Source: JAZIHH01 sp036678685 (GTDB lineage: Bacteria; Bacillota; UBA4882; UBA10575). From it: a stretch of DNA of 64,000 bases. Shown here piece after piece: positions 8,525 to 17,545 of the stretch. The notes under the pieces are model-generated. The model made no database searches. It was given only the letters and a program-made list of their open reading frames with translations, and had not been told where the DNA came from. A program made the position numbers and the translations under genes. Numbering within the stretch: position 1 is the stretch's first letter; every line of letters starts with the position of its first letter. Where the stretch lies: positions 1 through 64,000 of the forward strand of contig JAZIHH010000020.1 of assembly GCA_036678685.1 (NCBI GenBank), read 5' to 3'.

Positions 8525-9511
8525 ATGGGATATGAAAATATAAAATTTCCCGGCCAAAGCAGGTTTTTAATAACCGGGGCGGCCGGGTTTATCGGTTCGA
8601 ATTTAGTGGAAGCCATCCTCAATTTGGGCTATAACGTAAGAGGACTTGACAATTTTTCGACCGGGAAAAAGGAAAACATCGCCCCGTTTATGGATAATCC
8701 CAACTTTGAGTTTATCGAAGGAGATATCCGGGATCTCGATACATGTCTCCAAGTTTGCGAAGGAATCGACTATGTATTGCACCAAGCGGCTTGGGGGAGT
8801 GTGCCCAGAAGTATTGAAATGCCACTACTATACGAAGAAATCAATATTAAAGGGACACTTAATATGTTGGAAGCAGCCAGACGAAGCGGAGTTAAAAAAT
8901 TTGTTTATGCTTCCAGTTCGTCTGTATACGGGGATGAGCCCAATTTACCCAAAAAGGAAGGGAAGGAAGGAAACTTACTTTCCCCCTACGCTTTGACCAA
9001 AAAGGTAAATGAAGAATACGGAAAACTATACACAAAGTTATATGGTTTGGACACATACGGACTACGGTATTTTAATGTCTTCGGCCGACGGCAGGATCCA
9101 AACGGCGCTTATGCCGCCGTTATTCCAAAGTTTATTAAACAGTTATTAAATAATGAAAGGCCTACCATATATGGTGACGGGAAACAAAGTCGTGACTTCA
9201 CATATATCGAAAATATCATTGAAGCGAACCTTAAAGCCTGCAAAGCACCGTCGGAAGCGGCCGGACAAGCCTTTAATATTGCCTGCGGCGGAAGAGTGTT
9301 CTTGCTCGATCTTTATCATCAATTATGCCAACTGCTGGAGAAAGATCTTGAGCCGGTATTCGGACCGGAACGGCCGGGAGACATAAAGCATTCAAATGCA
9401 GATATTTCCAAGGCAAAAGAATTATTGGGGTATTCTCCTGATTGGAGTTTTGAAAGAGGAATTAAGGAAGCGATTGATTGGTATAAAGAAAATTTAACAA
9501 AAAAACAGTGA
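8525..9511 (+). CDS. NAD-dependent UDP-sugar 4-epimerase (WbpP/GalE-like SDR)
   Basis: This extended SDR epimerises a UDP-sugar at C4, probably UDP-GlcNAc/GalNAc or the corresponding uronic acid made by the neighbouring dehydrogenase. Evidence is the TGAAGFIGS cofactor loop, the Ser of ASSSSVYGD with YALTKK as the YxxxK catalytic pair, and RYFNVFGRRQDP. The WbpP-like N-terminus (about 13 residues before the glycine loop) and the length of 328 residues fit. GGAGG at 8513-8517 serves the ATG, and the gene is translationally close to the dehydrogenase. Confidence 0.87.
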   Translation: MGYENIKFPGQSRFLITGAAGFIGSNLVEAILNLGYNVRGLDNFSTGKKENIAPFMDNPNFEFIEGDIRDLDTCLQVCEGIDYVLHQAAWGSVPRSIEMPLLYEEINIKGTLNMLEAARRSGVKKFVYASSSSVYGDEPNLPKKEGKEGNLLSPYALTKKVNEEYGKLYTKLYGLDTYGLRYFNVFGRRQDPNGAYAAVIPKFIKQLLNNERPTIYGDGKQSRDFTYIENIIEANLKACKAPSEAAGQAFNIACGGRVFLLDLYHQLCQLLEKDLEPVFGPERPGDIKHSNADISKAKELLGYSPDWSFERGIKEAIDWYKENLTKKQ

Positions 9512-9566
9512 CGGCCTTGGAGAAAGTGTTATTACAGCATTGTAGAAAGTAGGGTGCGGGTGGGTA

Positions 9567-10682
9567 ATGATTAATATAGTTCATGTGATAACCGGTTTGG
9601 GTAGAGGCGGCGCTGAAGGTATGCTTTATAAGCTTTTGAAATATTCCGATCGCGATAGATTCAACCACGAAGTTATTTTGCTAACGAATGAAGGTTCGTA
9701 CGGTAAAGAAATACAAAGAATGGGTTATGAAGTACATTGCTTGGAAATCAGCATAAAAAACATGTTTTCCTCATTAGTTAAAGCCAGAAACATTTGTAAA
9801 AAAGCTGATCTAATTAACACTTGGCTTTACCACGCCGACTTGATTGGATTTATTGTCGCAAAACTACTATTAAGAAAAAAACTTATTTGGAATATAAGAC
9901 ATAGTAATTTAGATAAAAACGTCATTAAACCAACTACACTTAAAATTGTCAAATTAAACGCCTTTTTATCCAAGTATGTAGATTGTATAACCTTCAATTC
10001 TTATGATGCATTAGATAATCATTTGCAAATGGGTTACAGCAACAAAAACACAAAAATTTTCCCTAATGGATTTGAAGTTGATATATTCAAGTTTAATATA
10101 AATGCCAGAGAAAAAATCAGACAAGAATATGGATTGGGAGAAAATAAAGTTCTAATTACTGTTGGAAGATGGAATATTTTTAAAGATTATTATACTTTAT
10201 TGAGAGCATTAAGCGAATTAAAAAAACACAATGATAAATTTAAAATGCTAATGGTTGGTGCCGATTTGACGAATTCTAACTCGGAACTGACGGCGTTAAT
10301 AGACAGATTAGATCTTAAAGATAACATAATCTTACTGGGCCGGCGGATTGATATTCCAGAGTTGTTGTCGGCAGCCGATATCTATATTTCATCTTCATTG
10401 GGAGAAAGCTTTTCTAATGCAATAGGAGAGGCGATGGCTTGTGAACTACCTTGTGTCGTGACCGATGTAGGTGATTCAAAATTAATTGTAGGGGATACGG
10501 GGAAAGTAGTTCCAGCAAAAGACTTTATTAGCTTAAGTAAAGTATTAATCGGTTATCTTGAAAATAGTGACTTCAGCAGAAATATTGCTGCTAGAAACAG
10601 GATTATCGATAAGTATGAGATTAAGAAAGTGACGAGAATGTTCGAAGATAACTATGCCAATTTTTTCCAGAATGTTACGTAA
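9567..10682 (+). CDS. glycosyltransferase family 4 (GT-B fold)
   Basis: A second GT4-type transferase. ITGLGRGGAEGMLYKLL is the N-terminal acceptor-side glycine-rich loop. ITVGRWNIFKDYYTLL starts the donor domain, and SSLGESFSNAIGEAMACELP is the nucleotide-sugar binding/EX7E region. It is strongly AT-rich, like the genes around it. The ATG follows a G-rich GGGTGGG-type region. Its position between the epimerase and the ATP-grasp gene suggests a late step in repeat-unit assembly; sugar specificity is unknown. Confidence 0.86.
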   Translation: MINIVHVITGLGRGGAEGMLYKLLKYSDRDRFNHEVILLTNEGSYGKEIQRMGYEVHCLEISIKNMFSSLVKARNICKKADLINTWLYHADLIGFIVAKLLLRKKLIWNIRHSNLDKNVIKPTTLKIVKLNAFLSKYVDCITFNSYDALDNHLQMGYSNKNTKIFPNGFEVDIFKFNINAREKIRQEYGLGENKVLITVGRWNIFKDYYTLLRALSELKKHNDKFKMLMVGADLTNSNSELTALIDRLDLKDNIILLGRRIDIPELLSAADIYISSSLGESFSNAIGEAMACELPCVVTDVGDSKLIVGDTGKVVPAKDFISLSKVLIGYLENSDFSRNIAARNRIIDKYEIKKVTRMFEDNYANFFQNVT

Positions 10683-10700
10683 TGTGAGGTGTTTTTAAAC

Positions 10701-11696
10701 GTGATTTACCATATTAAAAATTGGCTTAGAGATCTTTCGTTTAGAAATAATTTAATTAAAAGAATTTATTTAATGGCCAACAGTATTAAAGTAACATTGT
10801 TTTCCTGTTTAAGCGATGAGCTGTTTGCCAAGATAAAATACATAGAAAATACAGGGGAAAAGCTTAACTTAGATAATCCGGTAACATTTAACGAAAAATT
10901 GTGGTGGTTAAAACTAAACAATAGGGATCCATTATTAACAATCTGTTCCGATAAGTACAAAGTTAGGGATTATGTCAAAGAGAAGGGTCTCGAACACATT
11001 TTAGTTAAATTATATGGTGTTTACGATAATGCTGATGATATTGATTTTGATAAACTGCCGGATAGAGTTTTCATCAAAACAAATCATCGCTCAGGCACAA
11101 ATATAATTTGGGATAGAAATAACCCTTTTGATCAGAATAAGTTTAGAAAAAGGTTTAATAAGGCTTTGAAACGTAACTATTATTGGCAATCTAGAGAATG
11201 GAATTATAAAAATATTGAACCTAAAATAATAGTGGAGGAAGTATTAGAGGACAAAGAAAACAAGTCATTAATTGATTATAAATTTTTATGTTTTGATGGA
11301 GAAGTGAAGTTAATCTTAGTTCTATTAGAAGTGTCTCATCCTGATGGAGCCCATAACCCTTTCCATAAAATAAATGCCTATGACCGTGACTTTAATTATT
11401 TAGATATTAGAGTGGGCAGGGCTGAACATTTTGATTGTTCTTTAGTACCTAAGCCAAAAAACTTTGATAAGATGATCGAATATGCCGAAATACTGTCAAG
11501 TCCTTTTCCCCATTGTAGGGTGGATTTATATAATATTTCCGGCAAAATATATTTTGGTGAGTTAACCTTTTATCACTATGGAGCGACACAAAGGTTAGAG
11601 CCTCGAGAATGGGAAAAAAGACTAGGGGACTGGATTAACTTGAATAGTGATAAAATAGTTGTTAAAAAACAGGTTGGTACGAAGAACAGATCTTAG
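10701..11696 (+). CDS. TupA-like ATP-grasp protein
   Basis: The sequence matches the ATP-grasp family known from teichuronopeptide (TupA) and exopolysaccharide loci: VTFNEKLWWLKLNNRDPL, CSDKYKVRDYV, FIKTNHRSGTN and PKIIVEEVLED, followed by DYKFLCFDGEV and CRVDLYNISGKIYFGELTF. Members probably ligate amino acids to glycan uronic acids, which would fit the upstream UDP-sugar dehydrogenase. The GTG at 10701 lies about 9 bases after GAGGTG; an in-frame GTG at 10689 overlaps that site and is less likely. Function is inferred from the family. Confidence 0.8.
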   Translation: MIYHIKNWLRDLSFRNNLIKRIYLMANSIKVTLFSCLSDELFAKIKYIENTGEKLNLDNPVTFNEKLWWLKLNNRDPLLTICSDKYKVRDYVKEKGLEHILVKLYGVYDNADDIDFDKLPDRVFIKTNHRSGTNIIWDRNNPFDQNKFRKRFNKALKRNYYWQSREWNYKNIEPKIIVEEVLEDKENKSLIDYKFLCFDGEVKLILVLLEVSHPDGAHNPFHKINAYDRDFNYLDIRVGRAEHFDCSLVPKPKNFDKMIEYAEILSSPFPHCRVDLYNISGKIYFGELTFYHYGATQRLEPREWEKRLGDWINLNSDKIVVKKQVGTKNRS

Positions 11697-11722
11697 TAAA
11701 ATGGATCCAAGAGGGAATTGAC

Positions 11723-12487
11723 ATGCTGCAAGTAAAATACAGAAAACCACCATTGACGATCCGGGCCGTTTGGTTTGCCGAACAAAGGGATAAAGCTTTT
11801 GAGAGAAACTGTGATCTGGTTTATTACCATTATATTTTGAACAAACCTTCCTTCCCCTGTAGTGCGGTAACTACTTTGTGGACCAAACTTGATAATGAAA
11901 CTGACGATCTTATCGCCCTAATGGACAAATCAGTCAGGTACGAGATTCGAAGAGCCCGAAAAGATGGGGTGGAAACTAAATTTTTTAATTCGAAGCAGCT
12001 TTTGGACGACCCTGGAATTCTAAGATCATTCAGTTTGGCCTATAATCATTTTTTAAAAACCAAGAATCTTGCCGGCAGTTTCAATTCTAACGTTGTTAAG
12101 GCGTATATTAAGGCAAATGCCTTTTACGTTTCTTTGGCCAGGTATCAGGAGAAGGATTATGTCTTTCATGGTTATGTATGTGATGGCAGTATTGCGAGAT
12201 TGCTGTATTCCGTATCATTATTCCGGGATGAAAATGATACCGGCACCAAAGCGTTGATCGGCCGGGCCAATCGATTGTTACATATGAATGATATACTGTC
12301 TTTTAAGGAATTGGGCTACTCCATCTACGACTGGGGTGGTTGTTCCGATGACAATGAAGATTTAAGGAAAATAGCCAATTTCAAAAAGAGCTTTGGGGGA
12401 GACCCCGTGGTGGTTTATGACGCCCTTGTGCCCTGTTCATTACTGGGTAAATTGGTCATGAAAGTCAAAAATCCGTTACCCGGTTAG
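11723..12487 (+). CDS. FemAB/GNAT-like acyltransferase of the polysaccharide locus
   Basis: The C-terminal half has the FemAB/acetyltransferase-like pattern GTKALIGRANRLLHMNDI followed by SIYDWGGCSDDNEDLRKIANFKKSFGG, which resembles lipid II interpeptide bridge enzymes and EPS-locus homologues. KSVRYEIRRARKDGVE in the middle also fits. The product probably transfers an aminoacyl or acyl group to a glycan. At 254 residues it is shorter than true FemX proteins. An AGAGGGA site lies before the ATG. The donor is unknown. Confidence 0.6.
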   Translation: MLQVKYRKPPLTIRAVWFAEQRDKAFERNCDLVYYHYILNKPSFPCSAVTTLWTKLDNETDDLIALMDKSVRYEIRRARKDGVETKFFNSKQLLDDPGILRSFSLAYNHFLKTKNLAGSFNSNVVKAYIKANAFYVSLARYQEKDYVFHGYVCDGSIARLLYSVSLFRDENDTGTKALIGRANRLLHMNDILSFKELGYSIYDWGGCSDDNEDLRKIANFKKSFGGDPVVVYDALVPCSLLGKLVMKVKNPLPG

Positions 12488-12517
12488 TTATTCCGATTAA
12501 AAGGAGTGTAACAGTTA

Positions 12518-13777
12518 TTGGCGCTTTCTTGGCTGGCATTAATTGTTGAACTGTTAATACTGACCATAATTAAACCGGTACATGGGAATTTGGAATTACT
12601 AACCATAATTATGGTGGGGATTAATCTTTTTTTTGTCATCATCGATTTTCGTAAATACCATAAAAAACTGGCGCTTATACTCTATTCGGGATATGTCGCC
12701 AGATTATTGGCGATGTTGTGGGATATCTATGCAAGGAATATATTTTTGTTTCCAGGGAGCGGAGAAGATAGTGAAAGGTTTTTATCTACTGCCATAAGAA
12801 TTTCCCAAAATATTAGTTTATTATCCCAAGAAATATATGGCGATTATTATACCAAATTTCTTGGAATTATGTTTTATTTTACCGGGGCAGAAAGAATGAT
12901 TGGGCAATATATTAACGTGCTCTTGGGAGTCAGTATTATCATTACGTTGTATAATATTCTCAAGACGCTCAACATTAGTGAAAAAACAATCAATATAGTA
13001 ATTGCATTGATCGCTTTTTTTCCCAATGCCATTGTAATGTCGGCGATTTTGCTACGTGAAAATTTGATTATTATCTTCGCGCTCCTGTCATTTCTTTTCT
13101 TTTTAAAATGGTACAAATACGGGGGGCTATTAAACATTTTCCTCTCGACGCTTTTTTTATTACTTAGTTCTTCATTCCATGCCGGGGTTATAGGGATTGG
13201 TATTGGTTATGCAGGCATGTATTTATTTTACCGGAGAAAAGAGAATAGGATTGCTTTTGATCGAAATACGCTTATTTACTTAGTAGTATTTATTATTTTT
13301 GCCGGGTTTATCTATTTAAACTATAGTGATGTCTTCTTGGCAAAGTTTAGAAACATTAAAGGCATTGATGATCTTTACCGGGAATTAAGTACGGGACGAG
13401 GGGGGTCTCAATATTTAAAAGATATTAGAGTAGATTCTCCTCTGGACTTAATTATTTATCTACCAATAAAAATGCTATTTTTCCTGATCTCACCTTTTCC
13501 GACGGATTGGCGGGGGCTTGAGGATATCCTGGCCTTTATCCTCGACAGTATGCTCTATGTTTATATGATAAGTTATGCCGTAAAAAATTTCCGGTGGACG
13601 GATAAAAAACCAATATTTCTTGGGTTGACTCTTTCTCTGCTTGCATTCGTGTTAATATTTGCCATCGGCGTATCAAATGCGGGCACAGCCATGTGGCACA
13701 GAAACAAAATCTTACCGTTGTTATTGGTTTATTATGCAATGTTAAGCGACTGGCGAACAGTGAAAGGAAGTGCCTAA
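12518..13777 (+). CDS. polytopic membrane protein, probable Wzy-type polysaccharide polymerase
   Basis: About ten hydrophobic segments are spread over 419 residues, with a larger extracytoplasmic loop near the C-terminal third (YSDVFLAKFRNIKG to DIRVDSPLD). This topology and the place between repeat-unit enzymes and the Wzz/flippase genes fit an O-antigen-type polymerase. Wzy proteins have little conserved sequence, so the call rests on topology and context. The start is TTG at 12518 after AAGGAG (12501-12506). Confidence 0.6.
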   Translation: MALSWLALIVELLILTIIKPVHGNLELLTIIMVGINLFFVIIDFRKYHKKLALILYSGYVARLLAMLWDIYARNIFLFPGSGEDSERFLSTAIRISQNISLLSQEIYGDYYTKFLGIMFYFTGAERMIGQYINVLLGVSIIITLYNILKTLNISEKTINIVIALIAFFPNAIVMSAILLRENLIIIFALLSFLFFLKWYKYGGLLNIFLSTLFLLLSSSFHAGVIGIGIGYAGMYLFYRRKENRIAFDRNTLIYLVVFIIFAGFIYLNYSDVFLAKFRNIKGIDDLYRELSTGRGGSQYLKDIRVDSPLDLIIYLPIKMLFFLISPFPTDWRGLEDILAFILDSMLYVYMISYAVKNFRWTDKKPIFLGLTLSLLAFVLIFAIGVSNAGTAMWHRNKILPLLLVYYAMLSDWRTVKGSA

Positions 13778-14578
13778 ATGTGTTGTTTACACCCAAAAAA
13801 GGCTAAATATATTTTTCGGCTAGATGATATAGCCGAAAATATGGATTGGGGAAAATTTTTATTATTAAAAGAACTATTTATCAAACATGATATTAAACCC
13901 ATTATCGGGGTGATACCGAACAATGAAGACCCGGAATTATTATCCTTTCCCAAGTGTCCTTTTGACTTTTGGGAGGAAATAAGAAGTCTGCAAAAGCTTG
14001 GTTGGAGTATCGCCTTACACGGCTTTAGCCATAAATACATAACAAGGGATTCCGGGATTTTTGGGATAAATAAAAAAAGTGAATTTGCCGGGTTATCCTA
14101 TGATCTGCAAAATGAAAAGGTTCAAAAAGGCAAACTTATCTTTGAGCAAAACGGGCTGAAAATTGATGCGTTCATGGCTCCCGCCCACTCTTTGGATCAT
14201 ACAACTTTGGAAGTACTTGTTAACAATAATATCAAGACAATAACAAATGGGTTTTGTTTATACCCCTATTACTATAAAGAAATATTCTTTGTTCCCCAAC
14301 TTTTCGCCACGCCGAGAAAGATGCCGTTTGGCGTTTACACCTGGTGTTTACACCCAAACACTATGGACGAAGATAGCATTCAAAGGCTTGAAGAGTTTAT
14401 AAAAGCTAATAAAGAAAATATCATTTCTTTTGACGATGCCAAGAAGTACGCGACCAACAGATTTTTTGCTAAATTTACCGGCTTGATCATTAAAGGATTA
14501 TTGACTATTCTCCGGAGAATAAATAATCAAGAACAGGCAGATTTCCATAGCAGGCAAAGTACTTGCTTCCGGGTTTAA
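13778..14578 (+). CDS. polysaccharide deacetylase-like protein (DUF2334 type)
   Basis: FRLDDIAENMDW holds the paired acidic residues of the metal site, IALHGFSHKY the HxxxH metal-binding motif, and DAFMAPAHSLD matches the later conserved stretch of the DUF2334/deacetylase beta/alpha barrel. The protein has 266 residues and no signal peptide, so it would act in the cytoplasm, perhaps removing an N-acetyl group from a lipid-linked or nucleotide sugar. GAAAGGAAG precedes the ATG, which begins directly after the polymerase stop. The 209 bases after it, before the Wzz-like gene, show nothing recognisable. Confidence 0.7.
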   Translation: MCCLHPKKAKYIFRLDDIAENMDWGKFLLLKELFIKHDIKPIIGVIPNNEDPELLSFPKCPFDFWEEIRSLQKLGWSIALHGFSHKYITRDSGIFGINKKSEFAGLSYDLQNEKVQKGKLIFEQNGLKIDAFMAPAHSLDHTTLEVLVNNNIKTITNGFCLYPYYYKEIFFVPQLFATPRKMPFGVYTWCLHPNTMDEDSIQRLEEFIKANKENIISFDDAKKYATNRFFAKFTGLIIKGLLTILRRINNQEQADFHSRQSTCFRV

Positions 14579-14787
14579 AGGGGAAACATTCACTTTTGCC
14601 GTGCGATTTACCAGGATTGGGTTGTTGGGAACGTACTTTACCAGGCTGATAAATGTTTTCTGCGGTTATCTTCGGGTAAAAGGAAACCGTGCCACTCCCA
14701 GATGGAGGAAGTCAACTCTTTGGTGACTGCGTTCAGGAAAAGAGACGGACAGGGAGTAAAAAATTTGGAAAAGGGGTGGGTGTTTGT

Positions 14788-15702
14788 ATGGCAGAAAAGA
14801 AAAAATATGAAGGAACCGGCCTTATCGAAACAATAGAGGTCCTCAGAAAAAATTTCATTCTCCTTGTTGTTCTCTTTTTCGTTTTTGTTTCCGCCGCTGG
14901 AGTTATAACTTATTTTTTCGTACCCCAAAAATACCAAAGCAGCATTTCTTTTCATCTATAAAGGAGAATCAGTCGCCCAACCATCCAATTGGAAGCTGGG
15001 CTCCCCGGAGGGGAAACGGAGGCTAAATTATGTAGGGAGATAGTACTTAGCAGGAGTTTCCTTAAAGAGATTTTAAAGGAACAGGGGTTGGGGGCCACCC
15101 CGGAAAATGTAGCCCTTTTGCAGGAGATGATAACCGTTGTTCAAAAAAATACCGGAACACTACAGATCAGTGTCTGTTGGACCGAACCGGAGGTCGCTTA
15201 TGAATTAACAGAACGGATTTTTAAGAAGTATAAGCAATTTATAGAAGAGCAGATCAATACCGTTAAGAGTTCATCTCAACAATTTATTGAAGAACAGATT
15301 CAAAAAAGTTTAGTGCGATTAACTCATGCCGAAGAAGCTTTACTTAATTACCAGAAAGAAAAGGGAATCCTTTCTTTGTCGGAACAAAGAAACCCTTCTC
15401 TTACTCCGGAGGAGATGTTACAGTTTAGCCGCCTTATACGGGAACAGAAAGTGGCGGAAGAAGTCTATATGTTACTTGTTACCCAATTGGAACTAACCAA
15501 GCTCGCGCAGGAGAAAGAGGATAATGTTATAATCTGGGTTATTGATCCTCCGGAAATACCCCACAGCAAGCATTCACCATCCATGGGGCGGAATATGGCA
15601 ATCGCCGGGTTGTTGGCTTTATCATTGGGTGTGCTTTGGGTATTATTTAAGGAATATTTACGTGATAGGCAAAAAGGGATTAATGTGACGCGGAATCGAT
15701 AG
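14788..15702 (+). pseudogene. Wzz-like chain-length determinant with an in-frame stop
   Basis: The 305-codon reading frame has the layout of a Wzz/capsule chain-length protein: cytoplasmic N-terminus, first membrane segment at about residues 24-50 (NFILLVVLFFVFVS), PQKYQSS after it, a periplasmic-side coiled-coil region (KSSSQQFIEEQIQKSLVRL) and a second membrane segment near the C-terminus preceded by PPEIPHSKHSPS. TAA at 14959-14961, codon 58, interrupts it, and the same frame continues directly afterwards. No kinase domain is fused. Full-length product would need readthrough, so the gene is probably dead. Confidence 0.75.
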
Positions 15703-15751
15703 CGTTACTACTTTGGGTCGGCCAAATAAAGTTAATTAGAAGGGGAATTAT

Positions 15752-16146
15752 ATGGCCATATCCAAAAAAACAGCAAAGTCAACGCTAATAATCGTATTTT
15801 TTACCCTAGGCAGTAAGTTCCTAGGGTTTATTCGTGAAACTTTAATTGCGGCAAAATTCGGGGCCGGGACGGAGACGGATGCTTTTTTTGTAGCTTTGAC
15901 CGCTACCTCGATCATTGGCGGGTTGATCAGTATTGCGATTGACAATACTTTTGTGCCGGTATTATCGGAGGTTGAGTTCAAAAAAGGCAAAGGAGCCAAG
16001 ATAACACACACTAATAATCTGATTAATATTATTTTTCTTCTTTCTCTAATCTTGGTATTGCTAGGTTGGTTATTTTCCCCCTTATTAGTTAAATTACTGG
16101 CAAAAGGTTTCTATGGCCAACAATATGATTTGGCCGTGAAACTAAC
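15752..16146 (+). pseudogene. murJ: murJ/mviN-like lipid flippase, 5' part (split by IS)
   Basis: This encodes the first 131 residues of a MurJ/MviN-family flippase, an MOP-superfamily membrane protein that flips lipid-linked precursors. FTLGSKFLGFIRETLIAAKFGAGTETDAFF is the typical opening but is broken here into shorter quoted parts: LGSKFLGFIRETLIA and FGAGTETDAFFVA. The IS inserts inside the codon after AAACTAA. Removing the IS and one duplication copy (15752-16146 plus 17546-18719) restores one open frame of 523 codons with no other lesion, so the insertion is recent. The locus position suggests the flippase served this polysaccharide; a separate cell-wall MurJ may exist elsewhere. Confidence 0.88.
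16139..16146. repeat. 8-bp target-site duplication of the IS insertion
   Basis: AAACTAAC at 16139-16146 is repeated exactly at 17538-17545, on the two sides of the IS. Eight bases is the usual duplication length for IS256-family elements. Confidence 0.9.
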
Positions 16147-17537
16147 GATCAAGTCCAGATTAGTGTGTAAATTCCTCAGTTATCAATAAGCTTATCTGAT
16201 ATACGCAATATTGCTTTGATCATTAATTTGTTTTTGCTCTTCTTGCCACTGAAGGTATTCACTCATATCCAGATACTTTTTGCCGGCTATCCACTTGTCG
16301 TCAATTTCCATAAGTAAGGCTCCAATTAGGCGAATTGCCGATTCCCGGTTCGGGAAAATACGGATAACTCGTTCCCTGCGCCTAATCTCTTCGATAAGAC
16401 GCTCGACAGCGTTTGTAGTACGCAGACGCCGGCGATATTTTTCCGGCAGCATAAGGACCGCGGTAGCATCATCAAAGCCCATTTCAAGTATTTGCATGGC
16501 CTTGGGTGCTTTTTTCTCAAATGTCTCCAAGGTTTGATTCAATAACAACCGGGCAGTACCGATATCAGGCGCATTCAGAATAGCTCGCAGATGCGGATAA
16601 AGCTCTTCTTTTGCCGACTTAGGCGTAGCGTCCATGATATTACGCATAAAGTGGGTTTGGCAGCGATGCCAGGTAACACCCTGGAAGTAGCGGCGAACCG
16701 CCTTGACCAGGCCGCCATGGTCATCTGATACTACCAGTTCGACACCACGCAGGTTACGGCTTTTAAGCCAGGAAAAAAACTGGCTCCAACTGGCTTCGGA
16801 TTCACTGTCGCCCAGCATGAGACCTAAAACTTCCCGGTAGCCTTCGGTATTTATGCCGATAGCGATCATAGCGCTCCGGGAACGGACGCGGCCGTCTTCA
16901 CGAATCTTCAGTACGAAAGCGTCCACCAAGACAAAAGGATAGCATCTTTCCCGCAAGTCCCGGTTATTCCAAGCGTTCACAATGGGGTCCAGTTTCTTGC
17001 ACAACTCTGAAACAGTGGATTTGGAAAAATTCGGTACCACATAACTCTTCCGTTATCTGACTGACCTTACGGGTAGAGACCCCGTTAATTACCATTTCCA
17101 TCAAGGCCAGCACCAAGGCCTGTTCGCTCCGCTGATAGCGGGCAAACATCTCAGTGGAAAACTGGCCGTTACGAAAACGCGGAACACGTAGGGTTATGGT
17201 TCCGACCCGGGTGGTAAGAGGATGCTCGCGTGTGCCGTTACGATAGCCCTTTCTTTTATCAGTACGTTCGTATGGCTCGGCTTGAAGCTGTTCGGTGGCT
17301 TGCGCCTGCAAAATCTGGTTCAATACCGATTCCAATAGCGCTGACACACCGGAATCCTTGTTATTGCCTAAAAATAGACGATGCAAAAGTTCTTGATCTA
17401 CGGTAATCTGGTATTGAGCCATTCAAATTCCTCCTCTTAGAATTTTGGTTTGTCCAACTTCTATTCTAACTGAGGAATTTGTTAATGGCTCCCTCTTTTT
17501 TAGGAAACCAATTTTACACCATTATACGGACTTAACT
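16147..17537 (-). mobile_element. IS256-family insertion sequence, complete
   Basis: The element is 1391 bp long and inserted in murJ. Its left end begins GATCAAGTCC and its right end, read inward, begins AGTTAAGTCCGTATAATGG. The two ends are imperfect inverted repeats (about 18 of 27 positions match, including AAGTCC and GTGTAAA). GTCCGTATAAT and GTGTAAAA are typical of IS256-family ends. The transposase is on the reverse strand with GAGGAGG before its start. Confidence 0.92.
16192..17422 (-). pseudogene. IS256-family transposase, frameshifted
   Basis: A mutator-type DDE transposase of about 410 codons. The N-terminal part shows EPYERTDKRKGYRNGTR and the C-terminal part shows FVLVDAFVLKIRED (first Asp), VVSDDHGGLVKAV (second Asp), WHRCQTHFMRN and TTNAVERLIEEIRRRERV (catalytic Glu region). 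The two parts lie in different frames. Reading one T fewer in a run of five (17025-17029, AAAAA on the plus strand) joins GTEF to SKSTVSEL. Family members are normally a single frame, so this copy is probably inactive, unless the base is an assembly error or a slippage site. Confidence 0.85.
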
Positions 17538-17545
17538 AAACTAAC

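Noticed and set aside
14689..14787. Upstream extension of the Wzz-like gene from 14689
   Set aside because: The extension lacks Wzz features; AAGGGGTGGG before the ATG at 14788 and the normal N-terminus mark the true start.
16192..17422. Programmed frameshift in the transposase, as in IS3 elements
   Set aside because: IS256-family transposases are normally one frame, and the site is a plain T5 run without a clear slippery heptamer or stimulatory stem.
1..17537. Composite transposon carrying the polysaccharide cluster
   Set aside because: The two IS ends are clearly diverged, the left element is incomplete in the window, and the right IS is a separate event with its own target duplication.
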